NCBI GenBank assembly: GCA_965197555.1
Contig: OZ240213.1
Span: forward strand, 2,728,001-2,792,000
DNA from: G965197555 sp965197555
Lineage (GTDB): Bacteria > Chloroflexota > Dehalococcoidia > Lucifugimonadales > UBA3495
DNA: 64,000 nt
Reading direction: 5' to 3'
The position numbers and the translations under genes are program-made. The notes below the pieces were generated by a model, which did not search any database, was not told where the DNA came from, and saw nothing but the letters and a program-made list of their open reading frames with translations. Shown here in pieces: positions 7,051-15,355 of this stretch. Position 1 is the first letter of the stretch; the number at the start of each line of letters is the position of its first letter.

Positions 7051-9321
7051 CTACCGGCTGTACCCCGACGGCTTAGGCGTAGGAGCAATCTCGCTAACTC
7101 GACCAATCATGTGGTTTAGTAGGAAAGTAAAATCGTTGTAGGCGTCCTGGCTGCCCAGGTGGCTCCGCAGCGACTGTAACTGGCCTGACAAGGTATTCAG
7201 TTCGCTGTATACACCCGAATAGTTATCCCTGAAGTGGTAGGGCAAACCACTGTACCGGTCCGATGATAGTCCTACGATGGCCCCAAGCTGCAGTAACGGG
7301 TCCCCGGAAGTATCGAACTCTGTGTTTAATCTACCCCATACCTGGGTGCTTTGACTTCGGGACTGCCCAGAGTCTGGCACTACCCATCGCAACTCTACGT
7401 CTCCCAGGTCGGTCACTTGGGCTCCGCGCCTTAGGGCACTTTCATGTAGCTCCAGCTCATAGAAGACGGTGGTAGCGGCGCCGGAGGGTATTTCAGCGAA
7501 CTCCTTCCGGTCTTGGGCAAAGGTTTCATTGGGAGTTACCCGGTTTTCATAGCCAACAATGCGCCAGGACTTTACCACTGCGGGGTCCCAAGTCACCTGG
7601 GCGCGGGTCTGATCAGCGAAGGGCGTTGAGATAGCTAGCCAGCTTTCCCGGCTAAAGGTCTTTCGCGCCTGATCCGTATCGTCCAGGTAGCGGTACCAAC
7701 CGTTGCCCTGCTGAGCCAACTGCTCAAGCAGGTAGTCGTTATAGTTTTCAACGCCAACCCCAATGGTGATCAGTCGCAGCGGGTTCCCAGCGTCCTCATC
7801 GTAGACCGATTCTAAAATCCCAAAGGGGTCGGTAGCATCCACGTTGGCCACACCGTCCGACATTAAGATGATGTAGTTGTAGGCGTCGGGCCGCTGGCGC
7901 CGCGCTTCATCCGCCAAACGGACTCCCAAGTTCAATCCCGCTTGTACATTGGTGCTGTCGTGGGGCGCCAGGCGCTCAATGGAGGTGCGGACCGACGAAT
8001 CCCCTGGGGTTCGGTGTTCTACGGTTAGATGGCCGATCACCTGGTCGGTAAAGTGGACCACTGCGATGCGGTCCCCGGTTCCCAGGCTCTGTCTAATGGT
8101 CTCCGCGGCCTCCCGGGCGATCGCCACCCTGTTCCCCCTGGACATGGACCCGGAGGCATCCAGCACCAAAGTTACGTTCAGTGGCCTGTCATCCGGGGCT
8201 TCAGCTGCCTGGAACCCTATCCGCGCCAGGTGCTTGTGGCTGTACAAAGGGTGCTTAATGACATCGCTGGATATAGCGAACCCCCAACCGTCTGTAGGTG
8301 GGGCGTATTGGTAGTCGAAAGCGTTGATCCACTCTTCTGCCCTCACCGAGTCCGGCTCTATCCGATACCCCTTACGAGCCCAGGTCAGGGCCAGCTCGTA
8401 TGACGTGCGGTCAGTATCAAGGCTAAAGGTTGAAACTGCTTGTTCCGAGGTGGCCACATCTGGCAGTCGTGCGTAACCCTTGAACGTCGTGGCCGTCGGT
8501 GGTGCAATGGCCAAGCCTCTCTTAGAACGATCGCCCGCAGGCGGTGCGGGAGCTGGAATGATAGCCGGGGTAGCATAGGGCTGTGCAGAAGACCAATTCC
8601 CCCGATTATCTTCGCGCGGGGAAGACGCTCCTGCGGGACCCTTAAAGCCCTTTTCAGGGGCCGCTTCAGCAGCCTTGGGCGCTGAAGTGGCCGCCGGGGC
8701 CAGCGTGGGCGCAGATTGCTGAGGGGGACCTCCGGCGGCCACCGGAGGTGAAGTGGCCGCCGGAGCTTGAGTGGCCACGGGCCGCTGGGGGAAAGCTTGC
8801 GTGGCCGCGGGTTGTACGGTGGGAAGCGGGGCGGCTGGTGAGACCCCGGTAGTCGTGGACCGTGGTCTCGCCGCTGGTGTGGGTTCCCCGGACGCGGGCC
8901 CCATCGTTGGAGCCGGGGCGGTCGTACTTGGCGGCTCCGGGGCCAATGGCCGCACTGAGTCTCCTGACTGTCCGTCGCCACCACCCCCCTCCATGGCCCG
9001 GAAACCACCACCGGAATCTGCGGGACCTTCCTCACCGTAGTTAGAGATCCACAGAGCTAAAGCAGCCGCTCCAAACAGCACAGCCACCAGCGCAACCGCG
9101 GTCGCAACTCGATACGATAGTACCGGGGACCAACTTCGGTCCGAAGGAGCGAACCACCTTCGCCAAAACGAGGAGGAGCGCTGCTCCCTGGACTGTTCTT
9201 CGAGACGGCTGTTAAGCCACTCCCACGGGTCTCGCGGGGAACGTAGGTCATCCGCCTCCCCAACGAAATATTCCCGGAGGACGCGTTCCATTTCTTGGTC
9301 TGGTGAATCATTACTAGTCAT
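7051..9321 (-). CDS. membrane-anchored von Willebrand A domain protein with YfbK-type N and DUF3520 C regions
   Basis: 756 residues. Order: a short cytoplasmic segment (1-70) rich in charge and Trp; one membrane helix (about 72-93); a long Pro/Ala/Thr-rich low-complexity stalk (about 120-280); the vWA N-terminal extension starting at T-F-S-L-D-T-D; the vWA domain (about 380-560) with MIDAS motif D-A-S-G-S-M-S at 388-394, the Thr in S-T-N-V-Q-A-G and Asp in M-S-D-G-V; and a DUF3520-like C-terminal domain. The vWA part should face outward and bind a partner through a metal. The gene overlaps the upstream ECF sigma factor by 8 bases, so they are translationally coupled. No separate anti-sigma gene is seen, and the cytoplasmic N-terminus plus membrane helix could serve that role; this is inference. 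A decayed piece of a second copy lies at 9919. Confidence 0.9.
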   Translation of the reverse strand: MTSNDSPDQEMERVLREYFVGEADDLRSPRDPWEWLNSRLEEQSREQRSSSFWRRWFAPSDRSWSPVLSYRVATAVALVAVLFGAAALALWISNYGEEGPADSGGGFRAMEGGGGDGQSGDSVRPLAPEPPSTTAPAPTMGPASGEPTPAARPRSTTTGVSPAAPLPTVQPAATQAFPQRPVATQAPAATSPPVAAGGPPQQSAPTLAPAATSAPKAAEAAPEKGFKGPAGASSPREDNRGNWSSAQPYATPAIIPAPAPPAGDRSKRGLAIAPPTATTFKGYARLPDVATSEQAVSTFSLDTDRTSYELALTWARKGYRIEPDSVRAEEWINAFDYQYAPPTDGWGFAISSDVIKHPLYSHKHLARIGFQAAEAPDDRPLNVTLVLDASGSMSRGNRVAIAREAAETIRQSLGTGDRIAVVHFTDQVIGHLTVEHRTPGDSSVRTSIERLAPHDSTNVQAGLNLGVRLADEARRQRPDAYNYIILMSDGVANVDATDPFGILESVYDEDAGNPLRLITIGVGVENYNDYLLEQLAQQGNGWYRYLDDTDQARKTFSRESWLAISTPFADQTRAQVTWDPAVVKSWRIVGYENRVTPNETFAQDRKEFAEIPSGAATTVFYELELHESALRRGAQVTDLGDVELRWVVPDSGQSRSQSTQVWGRLNTEFDTSGDPLLQLGAIVGLSSDRYSGLPYHFRDNYSGVYSELNTLSGQLQSLRSHLGSQDAYNDFTFLLNHMIGRVSEIAPTPKPSGYSR

Positions 9322-9868
9322 GGCCGTTATCCTTCCTAGGGCCGGACTCCCCTAGCTGGTTTCGCATGTGATCAAGGGCCCGGTGTAACCGGGACTTCAC
9401 AGTGCCCTCCCGCACTCCAATAGATTGGGCCAATTGGGGTACCGTGAGCTCTGCGAAATACCGCAAGACAACTACCTCTCGGTGCTCCGGGTTTAGGCCA
9501 GCCAGGGCCCTCCGTACTACCTGGCGGTTCTCCTGTGCCACCACCACCTCCACCAGATCGTCGGAGGCATCTGGCTGGTCCCGCTCCCCAATTGAGACGG
9601 TGGGTACCGACCGTTTTCTCCGCTCGGCAAGTACCGCGTTCACCAGGATGCGCATGAGCCAGGGCTTGACTGGGCGGCCTCGCTGGAAATGTCGAATTCC
9701 TCGCCATGCAGAAAGCAACGCCTCTTGCACCTGCTCCTCTGCTAGGGCTCGATTGCCGGTCATTAAGAAGGCTGTACCGTAAAGAACGTCCTTATACTGC
9801 TCCACCAGATGCCGGAAAGCATCACGATCGCCATCCTGACACTGCACAACGGCCTCGTCATCGGTCAT
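9314..9868 (-). CDS. ECF-type RNA polymerase sigma factor
   Basis: 184 residues. Region 2 spans roughly residues 10-80 (F-R-H-L-V-E-Q-Y, then A-E-E-Q-V-Q-E-A-L-L-S-A-W and P-W-L-M-R-I-L-V-N). Region 4 spans roughly 125-175 (L-N-P-E-H-R-E-V-V-V-L-R-Y, then the helix-turn-helix with G-V-R-E-G-T-V-K-S-R-L-H-R-A). This is the standard two-domain extracytoplasmic-function layout, acting in the cytoplasm with core RNA polymerase. GAGGG lies about 6 bases before the ATG. Its stop overlaps the start of the vWA membrane protein, the likely regulator or signal receptor. The regulon is unknown. It is divergent from the decayed vWA fragment at 9919. Confidence 0.93.
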   Translation of the reverse strand: MTDDEAVVQCQDGDRDAFRHLVEQYKDVLYGTAFLMTGNRALAEEQVQEALLSAWRGIRHFQRGRPVKPWLMRILVNAVLAERRKRSVPTVSIGERDQPDASDDLVEVVVAQENRQVVRRALAGLNPEHREVVVLRYFAELTVPQLAQSIGVREGTVKSRLHRALDHMRNQLGESGPRKDNGHD

Positions 9869-9918
9869 GTATTGCCCTCACTGCCAGTGTGTAAAGGGGG
9901 AGTTAATAGATAATATGC

Positions 9919-10392
9919 GTGTTCGGGCGAAATCGTTCCATCCCAGGGGACCCAAAAGTGCAGATGGACTTCAACACCCAAGTGGTGAGCCACTACCGAC
10001 TCCTGGGCTACGAGAACCACCGCATAGACGACGAACGGTTCCTTGACGATGCCGTCGTGGGTGAGATAGGGGCCGACCACAGCGTGTCCCCGCTCTACAA
10101 TCTGAAGCTTCACGACGATGCAGACGGCCCCCTGGGAGAAGTCTTCGTGCGCTACCAAGAGCCGGACTCTAACGAGGTCGTAGGCCTCAGCCGGACCGTA
10201 ACGCGGGGGGAGTTGTCTTCGGAGTTCGAGGGTTTCCACTGGAGGCGCTTAGTCCAGCGCCTCCAGTCCCTTGCGGGGAACGGATCGGCCTTGACGATCG
10301 GCGCGGTCCAAACACCTGTACATGAAGTCGTGACTAATCCATGCCGCGCAACCAATACAGGCCATGGAAGCCCATATCGTATACAAGCTTAG
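9919..10392 (+). pseudogene. decayed C-terminal (DUF3520) fragment of a second vWA protein
   Basis: An open frame of 157 codons whose middle part, about 9958-10231, reads as the domain that follows a vWA domain in YfbK-like proteins: V-Q-M-D-F-N-T-Q-V-V, then Y-R-L-L-G-Y-E-N-H-R, then A-V-V-G-E-I-G-A-D-H, then P-L-Y-N-L-K-L-H. The intact neighbour at 7051-9321 has the matching W-R-I-V-G-Y-E-N-R and T-V-F-Y-E-L-E-L-H. The vWA domain, membrane helix and a credible start are missing, and the sequence after about 10231 no longer resembles anything, so this looks like a 5'-truncated remnant. It lies on the opposite strand to the intact copy, on the other side of the sigma factor. Confidence 0.65.
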
Positions 10393-10534
10393 CGCCCCTG
10401 TGCCGCTGAGGCTGTCTGTAAGAGCGGCGAAGGAGACCATCGGCATGACACTTAGAGTACAATAGCTTCCGCATCTAAAGCGCCATTAAACAAAGGGCAT
10501 CACTTGAGCTCATTGGACCAGGGAGGGTTTTGAA

Positions 10535-11863
10535 ATGGCCAGTCCTTCGGACGAAGTCAGCCGTTATTTGGCGTTGACCTCCAAGTCCCGGGCTGTTTGG
10601 GAGGAGGCCAAGGAATACTTGCCCGGCGGGGATAGTAGGCATTCCATATTTTGGGAGCCCTACCCTATTTTTGTGACTGAAACCTCGGGTTGTCATGTGG
10701 TGGACGCCGACGGCGCGGACCGCCTGGATTTCATCAATACCATGACCACCATGATCCTTGGCCACGCCCCCGAACCGGTGGTGCAAGCGGTGGAGAAGCA
10801 ACTAAGGAAAGGGATTGCTTATAATGCCCCCAATGAGCACCAAGTGCGGCTGGCCAAAACCCTGTGCGAGCGGATTCCCAGCATGGACCTCGTAAGGTTC
10901 ACCAATTCCGGGACTGAAGCCACGCTCAATACCCTGCGGGCCGCTAGGGCGGTGACGGGGAAGAGCCGGTTCGCCAAGGTGGAAGGGGGCTACCACGGTA
11001 CCCACGATGCGGTGACTGTCAGTCTTAGGGTTGACCCGCAACAGGCCGGGGCCGCAGACAACCCCCAGCCCGTGGCTGGCAGCGCGGGCTTGGCGGACGG
11101 GATATTGGAACAAGTGGTCGTCATCCCCTTCAACGAACCGGACGTCGCCCTCCGGATTTTGGAGCAAAACCGGGCAGATCTCTGCGCTGTCATTGTCGAG
11201 CCGGTGATGGGCTCGGTGGGCATGATACCGGGCACTCCGGAATTCCTCACTATGCTTAGGGAATTCACCAGTGAACACGGGATAGTCCTGATCTTTGATG
11301 AAGTGATCAGCTTCCGTGTGGCCCGAGGAGGAGCCCAAGAATACTATGGGATCACGCCGGATATGACTGCTATGGGGAAGATCATCGGTGGCGGGTTCCC
11401 GGTCGGCGCCTTCGGCGGCCGGCGCGACATTATGGAGCTATACGACCCCACTGGGCCAGCCACGGTGAGCCACGCCGGGACCTTCAACGCCAACCCCATC
11501 ACCATGCTGGCGGGAGCCGTCAGCCTGGAGCAGTTGACCCCTGAGATATATCAGCGGCTGGATGAATTGACCAAATCGCTGCGGGAGGGACTCCGGACGG
11601 CTTGCGCCGAGCTGGAAGTGCCGGTGCAAGTCACCGGTTTGGGGTCTCTCTTCGGCATTCATTTCACTGAGCACCCGGTGCGGAGCTATCGCGACGTCAC
11701 CACGGTGGACGCGGCTCTCCGGGAGCAAGTGTTCTTGGGCTTGCTTAACGAAGGCATCTTGATAGCTCCCAACCTGGTGGGGTCTATCTCCACCGCCATT
11801 GACGATACCGAAATTGAGGTCTTCTTGAGCGCCTTCAAGAGGGTGTTGCAGCGGCACCGCTAG
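10535..11863 (+). CDS. class III (PLP-dependent) aminotransferase, glutamate-1-semialdehyde-mutase-like
   Basis: 442 residues of the fold-type I, class III aminotransferase family. Visible motifs: the cofactor phosphate region F-T-N-S-G-T-E-A-T-L-N, the K-V-E-G-G-Y-H-G-T-H-D stretch, the D-E-V-I-S-F-R acid that pairs with the pyridine nitrogen, and the Schiff-base lysine in M-G-K-I-I-G-G-G-F-P-V-G-A-F-G-G. The pattern is nearest to glutamate-1-semialdehyde 2,1-aminomutase, but no haem genes are nearby and a distant paralog lies at 39269, so a catabolic aminotransferase or mutase is more likely than HemL itself. GGAGGG stands about 7 bases before the ATG. It is a single gene, with no obvious operon partner. 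Confidence 0.9.
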   Translation: MASPSDEVSRYLALTSKSRAVWEEAKEYLPGGDSRHSIFWEPYPIFVTETSGCHVVDADGADRLDFINTMTTMILGHAPEPVVQAVEKQLRKGIAYNAPNEHQVRLAKTLCERIPSMDLVRFTNSGTEATLNTLRAARAVTGKSRFAKVEGGYHGTHDAVTVSLRVDPQQAGAADNPQPVAGSAGLADGILEQVVVIPFNEPDVALRILEQNRADLCAVIVEPVMGSVGMIPGTPEFLTMLREFTSEHGIVLIFDEVISFRVARGGAQEYYGITPDMTAMGKIIGGGFPVGAFGGRRDIMELYDPTGPATVSHAGTFNANPITMLAGAVSLEQLTPEIYQRLDELTKSLREGLRTACAELEVPVQVTGLGSLFGIHFTEHPVRSYRDVTTVDAALREQVFLGLLNEGILIAPNLVGSISTAIDDTEIEVFLSAFKRVLQRHR

Positions 11864-11942
11864 CCCCCGGCTGGACGCGGTGTCCACTCCGTTAGGATGA
11901 AGTATTAGAGGGTGAGGTGATGGGCCAACCCCACCTTGCCTA

Positions 11943-12260
11943 CTACTCTCTCCAATGCCCAGGAGGCGCGTACACCGGGGTGGCCTCGGTGCGAACGGTC
12001 TCCGCTGCGAACCAATCCTGCACCGTTTCCCGCCACTTCAGGTAGTGGGGCGTTTCCCGGTGAGCAACCTCCCAGGACTCTCGGTCCTTGTAAACCTCGT
12101 ATAGGTACATCCGGCTCGGGTCTTGGTTGTCCTGCAGAACGTCAAACCGGAGACAGCCCGGCTCATCGTTGTTCGAGCCATTGGCATCACCCATCGTCGC
12201 TTCAATGAAAGCTTCTCGGTGTTCGGGTTTGACCTGAATGGTCACAAAAAGGGCGAACAT
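11943..12260 (-). CDS. antibiotic biosynthesis monooxygenase (ABM) family protein
   Basis: 105 residues, the normal size of a single ferredoxin-like ABM domain. The start at 12260 has a strong AAGGAGG 5 bases upstream; the longer open frame upstream is not needed. Family pattern: F-V-T-I-Q-V-K-P-E-H-R-E-A-F near the start, then E-P-G-C-L-R-F-D-V-L-Q-D, Y-L-Y-E-V-Y-K-D and A-H-R-E-T-P-H-Y-L-K-W. Members are small dimeric quinol or polyketide monooxygenases, or haem- or aldehyde-handling proteins, often without a bound cofactor. Nothing in the context fixes the substrate. It converges on the aminotransferase at 10535-11863. Confidence 0.85.
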   Translation of the reverse strand: MFALFVTIQVKPEHREAFIEATMGDANGSNNDEPGCLRFDVLQDNQDPSRMYLYEVYKDRESWEVAHRETPHYLKWRETVQDWFAAETVRTEATPVYAPPGHWRE

Positions 12261-12927
12261 GTATCCTCCTTCGGTTCTAGCTCTAGATCTCGCCGCGCTT
12301 GGAACCAGGCCAATTATAGACGTGGTTCCATACCCGTACAACCAGATTGAATCTAGCTTGCCAAGGGGAAACGCCTCCCAGGCGGATGCGGGGCTAGGCT
12401 GTAACTGCTCAGGCTCGATGTATTGTTCCCGCCGTCCAGAGCCGCTCCTGCTGCACTTCGTCATTCCCGCGAACGCGGGAATCTCTCACCCGACCTCGTT
12501 ATACAAGTCTCTTCGTGCCGGATTACTCTTCTCGACTACTCTATTGTCCATGCCCGGTTCCATTTCTTTAGAGCCCTCTCTCTAGTGATCACCTGCACAT
12601 GGACCCGTGACCATCATAGCCGACGAGATGGTGAACCCATCCACGAGGTTATTTTTGTGTTGCCAGACCCTCTTAGCCGAGTTGGAGGTAACGTTAATGC
12701 AGAGAGTGCTCTTAGGCTTGTTCGCAAGAACCCGCCCCCGGCTCCGACCGGGGGGCGTAAACGCGAGGCTTTTTCATATGAGAAGTTCTGGATCCCCGCC
12801 TTCGCGAGGATGACGGGCCTAGGGCGGGAATGGCCCTCAACTGCCTGAACTGTTACACCAGGCTTGGTATTGGTGACAGCGTTGGCGAGGCGTTGTAGAA
12901 TTGCTTAATCAAAGAGGGAGGCAGCCC
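12261..12927. other. 667-bp intergenic region with paired GC-rich palindromes
   Basis: No convincing gene on either strand; open frames here are short, overlap each other and lack ribosome binding sites. The region holds two similar GC-rich arms in opposite orientation at about 12460-12484 and 12788-12815 (see the repeat entry). It separates a minus-strand gene (start 12260) from a plus-strand gene (start 12928), so promoters for both should lie near its ends. Confidence 0.6.
12460..12815. repeat. inverted pair of GC-rich palindromic elements (MITE/REP-like)
   Basis: The left arm (about 12460-12484) contains ATTCCCGCGAACGCGGGAAT, itself a palindrome. The right arm (about 12788-12815) reads ATCCCCGCCTTCGCGAGGAT, followed by GACGG. 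The reverse complement of the right arm matches the left arm at about four of five positions, so the two form inverted ends about 355 bp apart. Elements of this type (CGTCATTCCCGC...) are widespread as dispersed repeats in bacterial genomes. No transposase is present between the arms. Confidence 0.6.
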
Positions 12928-13143
12928 ATGGCCGATATTCCAGTGGTCTACACCCTTACCGTTTGCCCAGCCTGCGACGTCCTCCGCAACACCTGGCGTC
13001 GAGAGGGGATCGAGTACGAAGAACGGCGGGTCGACCAGAGCCAGACAACTCTGGACGAAGCGCTGGATTATGCCGACACTGTCCCAATCATTGTTTATCC
13101 CGATGGCCGGGTCGAAATCGGTTTCCAGGGGCACACCGGTTGA
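12928..13143 (+). CDS. glutaredoxin-like small thiol protein (CPAC)
   Basis: 71 residues of the thioredoxin fold, the size of minimal glutaredoxins or NrdH-type proteins. The active-site motif C-P-A-C is at residues 13-16 after the first strand, and the cis-proline T-V-P is at 51-53. The start is chosen at 12928, behind GAGGGAGG (12914-12921). It probably reduces disulfides or glutathione-independent mixed disulfides in the cytoplasm. A second thioredoxin-fold gene follows about 100 bases downstream on the same strand, so the two may act together. The exact electron donor is unknown. Confidence 0.85.
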   Translation: MADIPVVYTLTVCPACDVLRNTWRREGIEYEERRVDQSQTTLDEALDYADTVPIIVYPDGRVEIGFQGHTG

Positions 13144-13244
13144 GAGATCGGTTGATGGGCTGGTAGCCCATCCGAATACGGAACAGGCCGGAGGCATCCC
13201 CTATCCTGTAGAAGTGGACCCCCACTCCCTAAAGAGGAGGACTT

Positions 13245-13829
13245 ATGGCACGAGAGACCAGCGTCGTTACACCCCAGAGGTTCGCTGAGGGCTTCAACTA
13301 CGAAAACTACATTGAGCAGATCAAAGTTAACAAAGAGAGGTTTGGCTCCTTCTACGATGGTTTTCAGATAAATCCGGACGATGCTGCTATTTTCCGGGAC
13401 CTGACTCATCGGCCGGGTGGCCCCGCCAAGATGTTGGTCTTGGGCGAGGATTGGTGCGGCGACGTAATCCGCGGCTTGCCGGTCCTAGCGCGAGTGGCCA
13501 AGGCTGCCGGGATGGAGATTAGCATATTCCCCCGGGACCAACACCACGACATCATGAACGAGTTCCTGAAGGAAGGTCAGTGGATGTCTATCCCGGTGGC
13601 GGTGTTTTACACCAAGGACCATGATTACATCTGCCACTGGATCGAGCGACCGGAGTTGGCCGAGCGGGAGATGGCTGAGATTGAGGTCAACATTCGCGCC
13701 GAAAACCCGCAAATCACCGACCAAGAATTCAGTCGGCAGCGACGCACCCGCACGGCGGCTCGTGCCGAAGCCTGGATTGAGGCCACAGTGGAAGAGTTAA
13801 AGGAGTTGCTGAGCAAACACGTCAATTAG
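13245..13829 (+). CDS. thioredoxin-family protein with a single active-site Cys (WCGD)
   Basis: 194 residues. A thioredoxin fold is indicated by the strand M-L-V-L-G-E-D-W-C-G-D at residues 63-73, with Cys71 at the N-terminal active-site position, and by a cis-proline in S-I-P-V-A-V-F (Pro117). The second active-site Cys is replaced by Asp, so a classical dithiol mechanism is excluded; another Cys (130) lies after the cis-proline strand. The extra N-terminal 60 residues and a charged C-terminal helix (about 165-194) flank the fold. GAGGAGG stands 6 bases before the ATG. It follows the CPAC protein. Family members with this WCGD pattern are annotated only as thioredoxin family; a monothiol or peroxide-sensing role is conjecture. 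Confidence 0.8.
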   Translation: MARETSVVTPQRFAEGFNYENYIEQIKVNKERFGSFYDGFQINPDDAAIFRDLTHRPGGPAKMLVLGEDWCGDVIRGLPVLARVAKAAGMEISIFPRDQHHDIMNEFLKEGQWMSIPVAVFYTKDHDYICHWIERPELAEREMAEIEVNIRAENPQITDQEFSRQRRTRTAARAEAWIEATVEELKELLSKHVN

Positions 13830-13873
13830 CCAGATCAACCCATGGGCTTAGCTTAATGGCCGGACCTTAATGG

Positions 13874-13909
13874 ATGCCCTTCCGAGTGTCTGCATGACCG
13901 GGAGGGCAT
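13874..13909. terminator. hairpin between convergent genes
   Basis: Arms ATGCCCTTCC (13874-13883) and GGGAGGGCAT (13900-13909) pair in 9 of 10 positions around a 16-base loop. It lies between the stop of the plus-strand thioredoxin gene (13829) and the stop of the minus-strand desaturase (13968), where a bidirectional terminator is expected. No long T run follows. Confidence 0.5.
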
Positions 13910-13967
13910 TCCTACGTCTAGAGTAGCGCTGAGGCGAATCGCTTGGGACCCCTCCGGCCCCTGAGGT

Positions 13968-15080
13968 TTACAGGCTCTCCGAAGCTTGCGTGGTGTTAGC
14001 CCGGAGCGGAGCGCTGACCTGATGCAAATAGCCCAGAATCTCTCTGTTTGATTGGAGAATGCTGGTCTCGTGGTAGGGTATCGACCGTGAGGAGCAAAAT
14101 TCTCTCACCAGGATTTGCGCTTTCTTCAGATTGTTCCGAGGCATGTTGGGGAACAGGTGGTGTTCGATTTGATAGTTGAGGCCCCCGTAGACGAAGTCTG
14201 TGACAGGGTGGGCTGCAACATCCCGCGAGGTGATCACCTGCTGCCGGAGGAAGCCAATTTCGGTGTCCCTGTCCAATACTGGCATCCCCTTGTGGTTGGG
14301 CGCAAAGACCGACCCCATGTAGAGCCCTTCCAGGCTCTTGTGAACAGCTATGAATAACACCGCGTGTAATGGCTCCAGAAAAAAGAACAGCAGGCTGAGG
14401 TACACTGCCAGGTGCGCCACGACCAGGAACGGCTCTACGATAGGGTATCTTAGCTTGCCTCCGGTTAGGACGTAGTGAATCCCCGCGAACAAGAAGCTGA
14501 CCGCTGACAGCACCAGGATCGGGAAGAACAAGAGGCTCTGGTATCTGACCATAAGCTTGTGGAGCCCAAACTTGATGTTAGCTCCTCCTACTGTGAAAGC
14601 AAGGACTGATACCTCGATGTCCCCATCCTCTCCGATCCGGTTGGGGCTGCGGTGGTGCTTCTTATTGTGCTTTTCGTTCCACCAGCTTGGTACCAGGGCC
14701 ATCAGGAACCCCACCATCAGGCTGATCGCATCGTTGCGCTTGACGGAGGAGGAGATTTGCTGATGCCCGGCATCGTGCCCAATTAGGCCCAACTGGGCAA
14801 AGACGAAGCCAAGAAAGGCCGCATTGAAAAGCTGCAACCACGGGTTGTCCACGACCGCCAGGAAGGTGATACTGGCCGCCAACAGCGACAGTGTAGACAG
14901 GACCTTGAAGGTATAATAGACGGGCTGCCTGGCCAGCAACCCCCTCTGCCTGATCAGCCACCTCAACTCACCATATTCCAGAGCATCCGAACGTAATTCG
15001 GCGGCATTGGAGGTGGCCACCGCTGGCCTATTCATCAGCACGTTGGTGACTGCCGCCGGTACCGGGTTTTTAATTGCCAT
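13968..15080 (-). CDS. fatty acid desaturase, front-end (delta-6-like) type
   Basis: 370-residue integral membrane di-iron desaturase that would introduce a double bond into membrane-lipid acyl chains. The three histidine boxes are in order: H-D-A-G-H at 102-106, H-N-K-K-H-H at 138-143, and Q-I-E-H-H at 304-308. The Q in place of the first His of box three is the mark of front-end desaturases. Hydrophobic spans at about 56-100, 119-133, 183-205 and 216-245 fit four membrane crossings. There is no fused cytochrome b5 domain, so an external electron donor is needed, and none is adjacent. The last 20 residues are polar. Regiospecificity (delta-5, delta-6 or other) cannot be deduced. Confidence 0.9.
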   Translation of the reverse strand: MAIKNPVPAAVTNVLMNRPAVATSNAAELRSDALEYGELRWLIRQRGLLARQPVYYTFKVLSTLSLLAASITFLAVVDNPWLQLFNAAFLGFVFAQLGLIGHDAGHQQISSSVKRNDAISLMVGFLMALVPSWWNEKHNKKHHRSPNRIGEDGDIEVSVLAFTVGGANIKFGLHKLMVRYQSLLFFPILVLSAVSFLFAGIHYVLTGGKLRYPIVEPFLVVAHLAVYLSLLFFFLEPLHAVLFIAVHKSLEGLYMGSVFAPNHKGMPVLDRDTEIGFLRQQVITSRDVAAHPVTDFVYGGLNYQIEHHLFPNMPRNNLKKAQILVREFCSSRSIPYHETSILQSNREILGYLHQVSAPLRANTTQASESL

Positions 15081-15355
15081 AAGCGTTCACGTCTCTTTTT
15101 TCGCTCCTGATGCTCCGCAGGTTGCCTGGCTGCCACCGTGAATGGCATGTCAATAGATCGCAGGCAACCGGAACCCCATTGCGAGCCGGTAACGCATTAT
15201 ACAGATAACCTAGGACAATGCTACGACTGCGCCTAAAGCGGGTATAAGGATTCCTGTGGTGAGCAACAGGATCATCTGGGGCTATGGATTCATGTCACGC
15301 ATGATATCGCCCAAAGTTATGCGAATTGCTGCAAGTTGTTCCTTATGGAGGGGTT

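Noticed and set aside
10535..11863. Naming the class III aminotransferases hemL
   Set aside because: Two divergent copies, no haem genes nearby; pattern alone does not separate the mutase from catabolic aminotransferases.
12423..12848. A 141-codon plus-strand frame
   Set aside because: Runs through the two dispersed palindromes and has no binding site.
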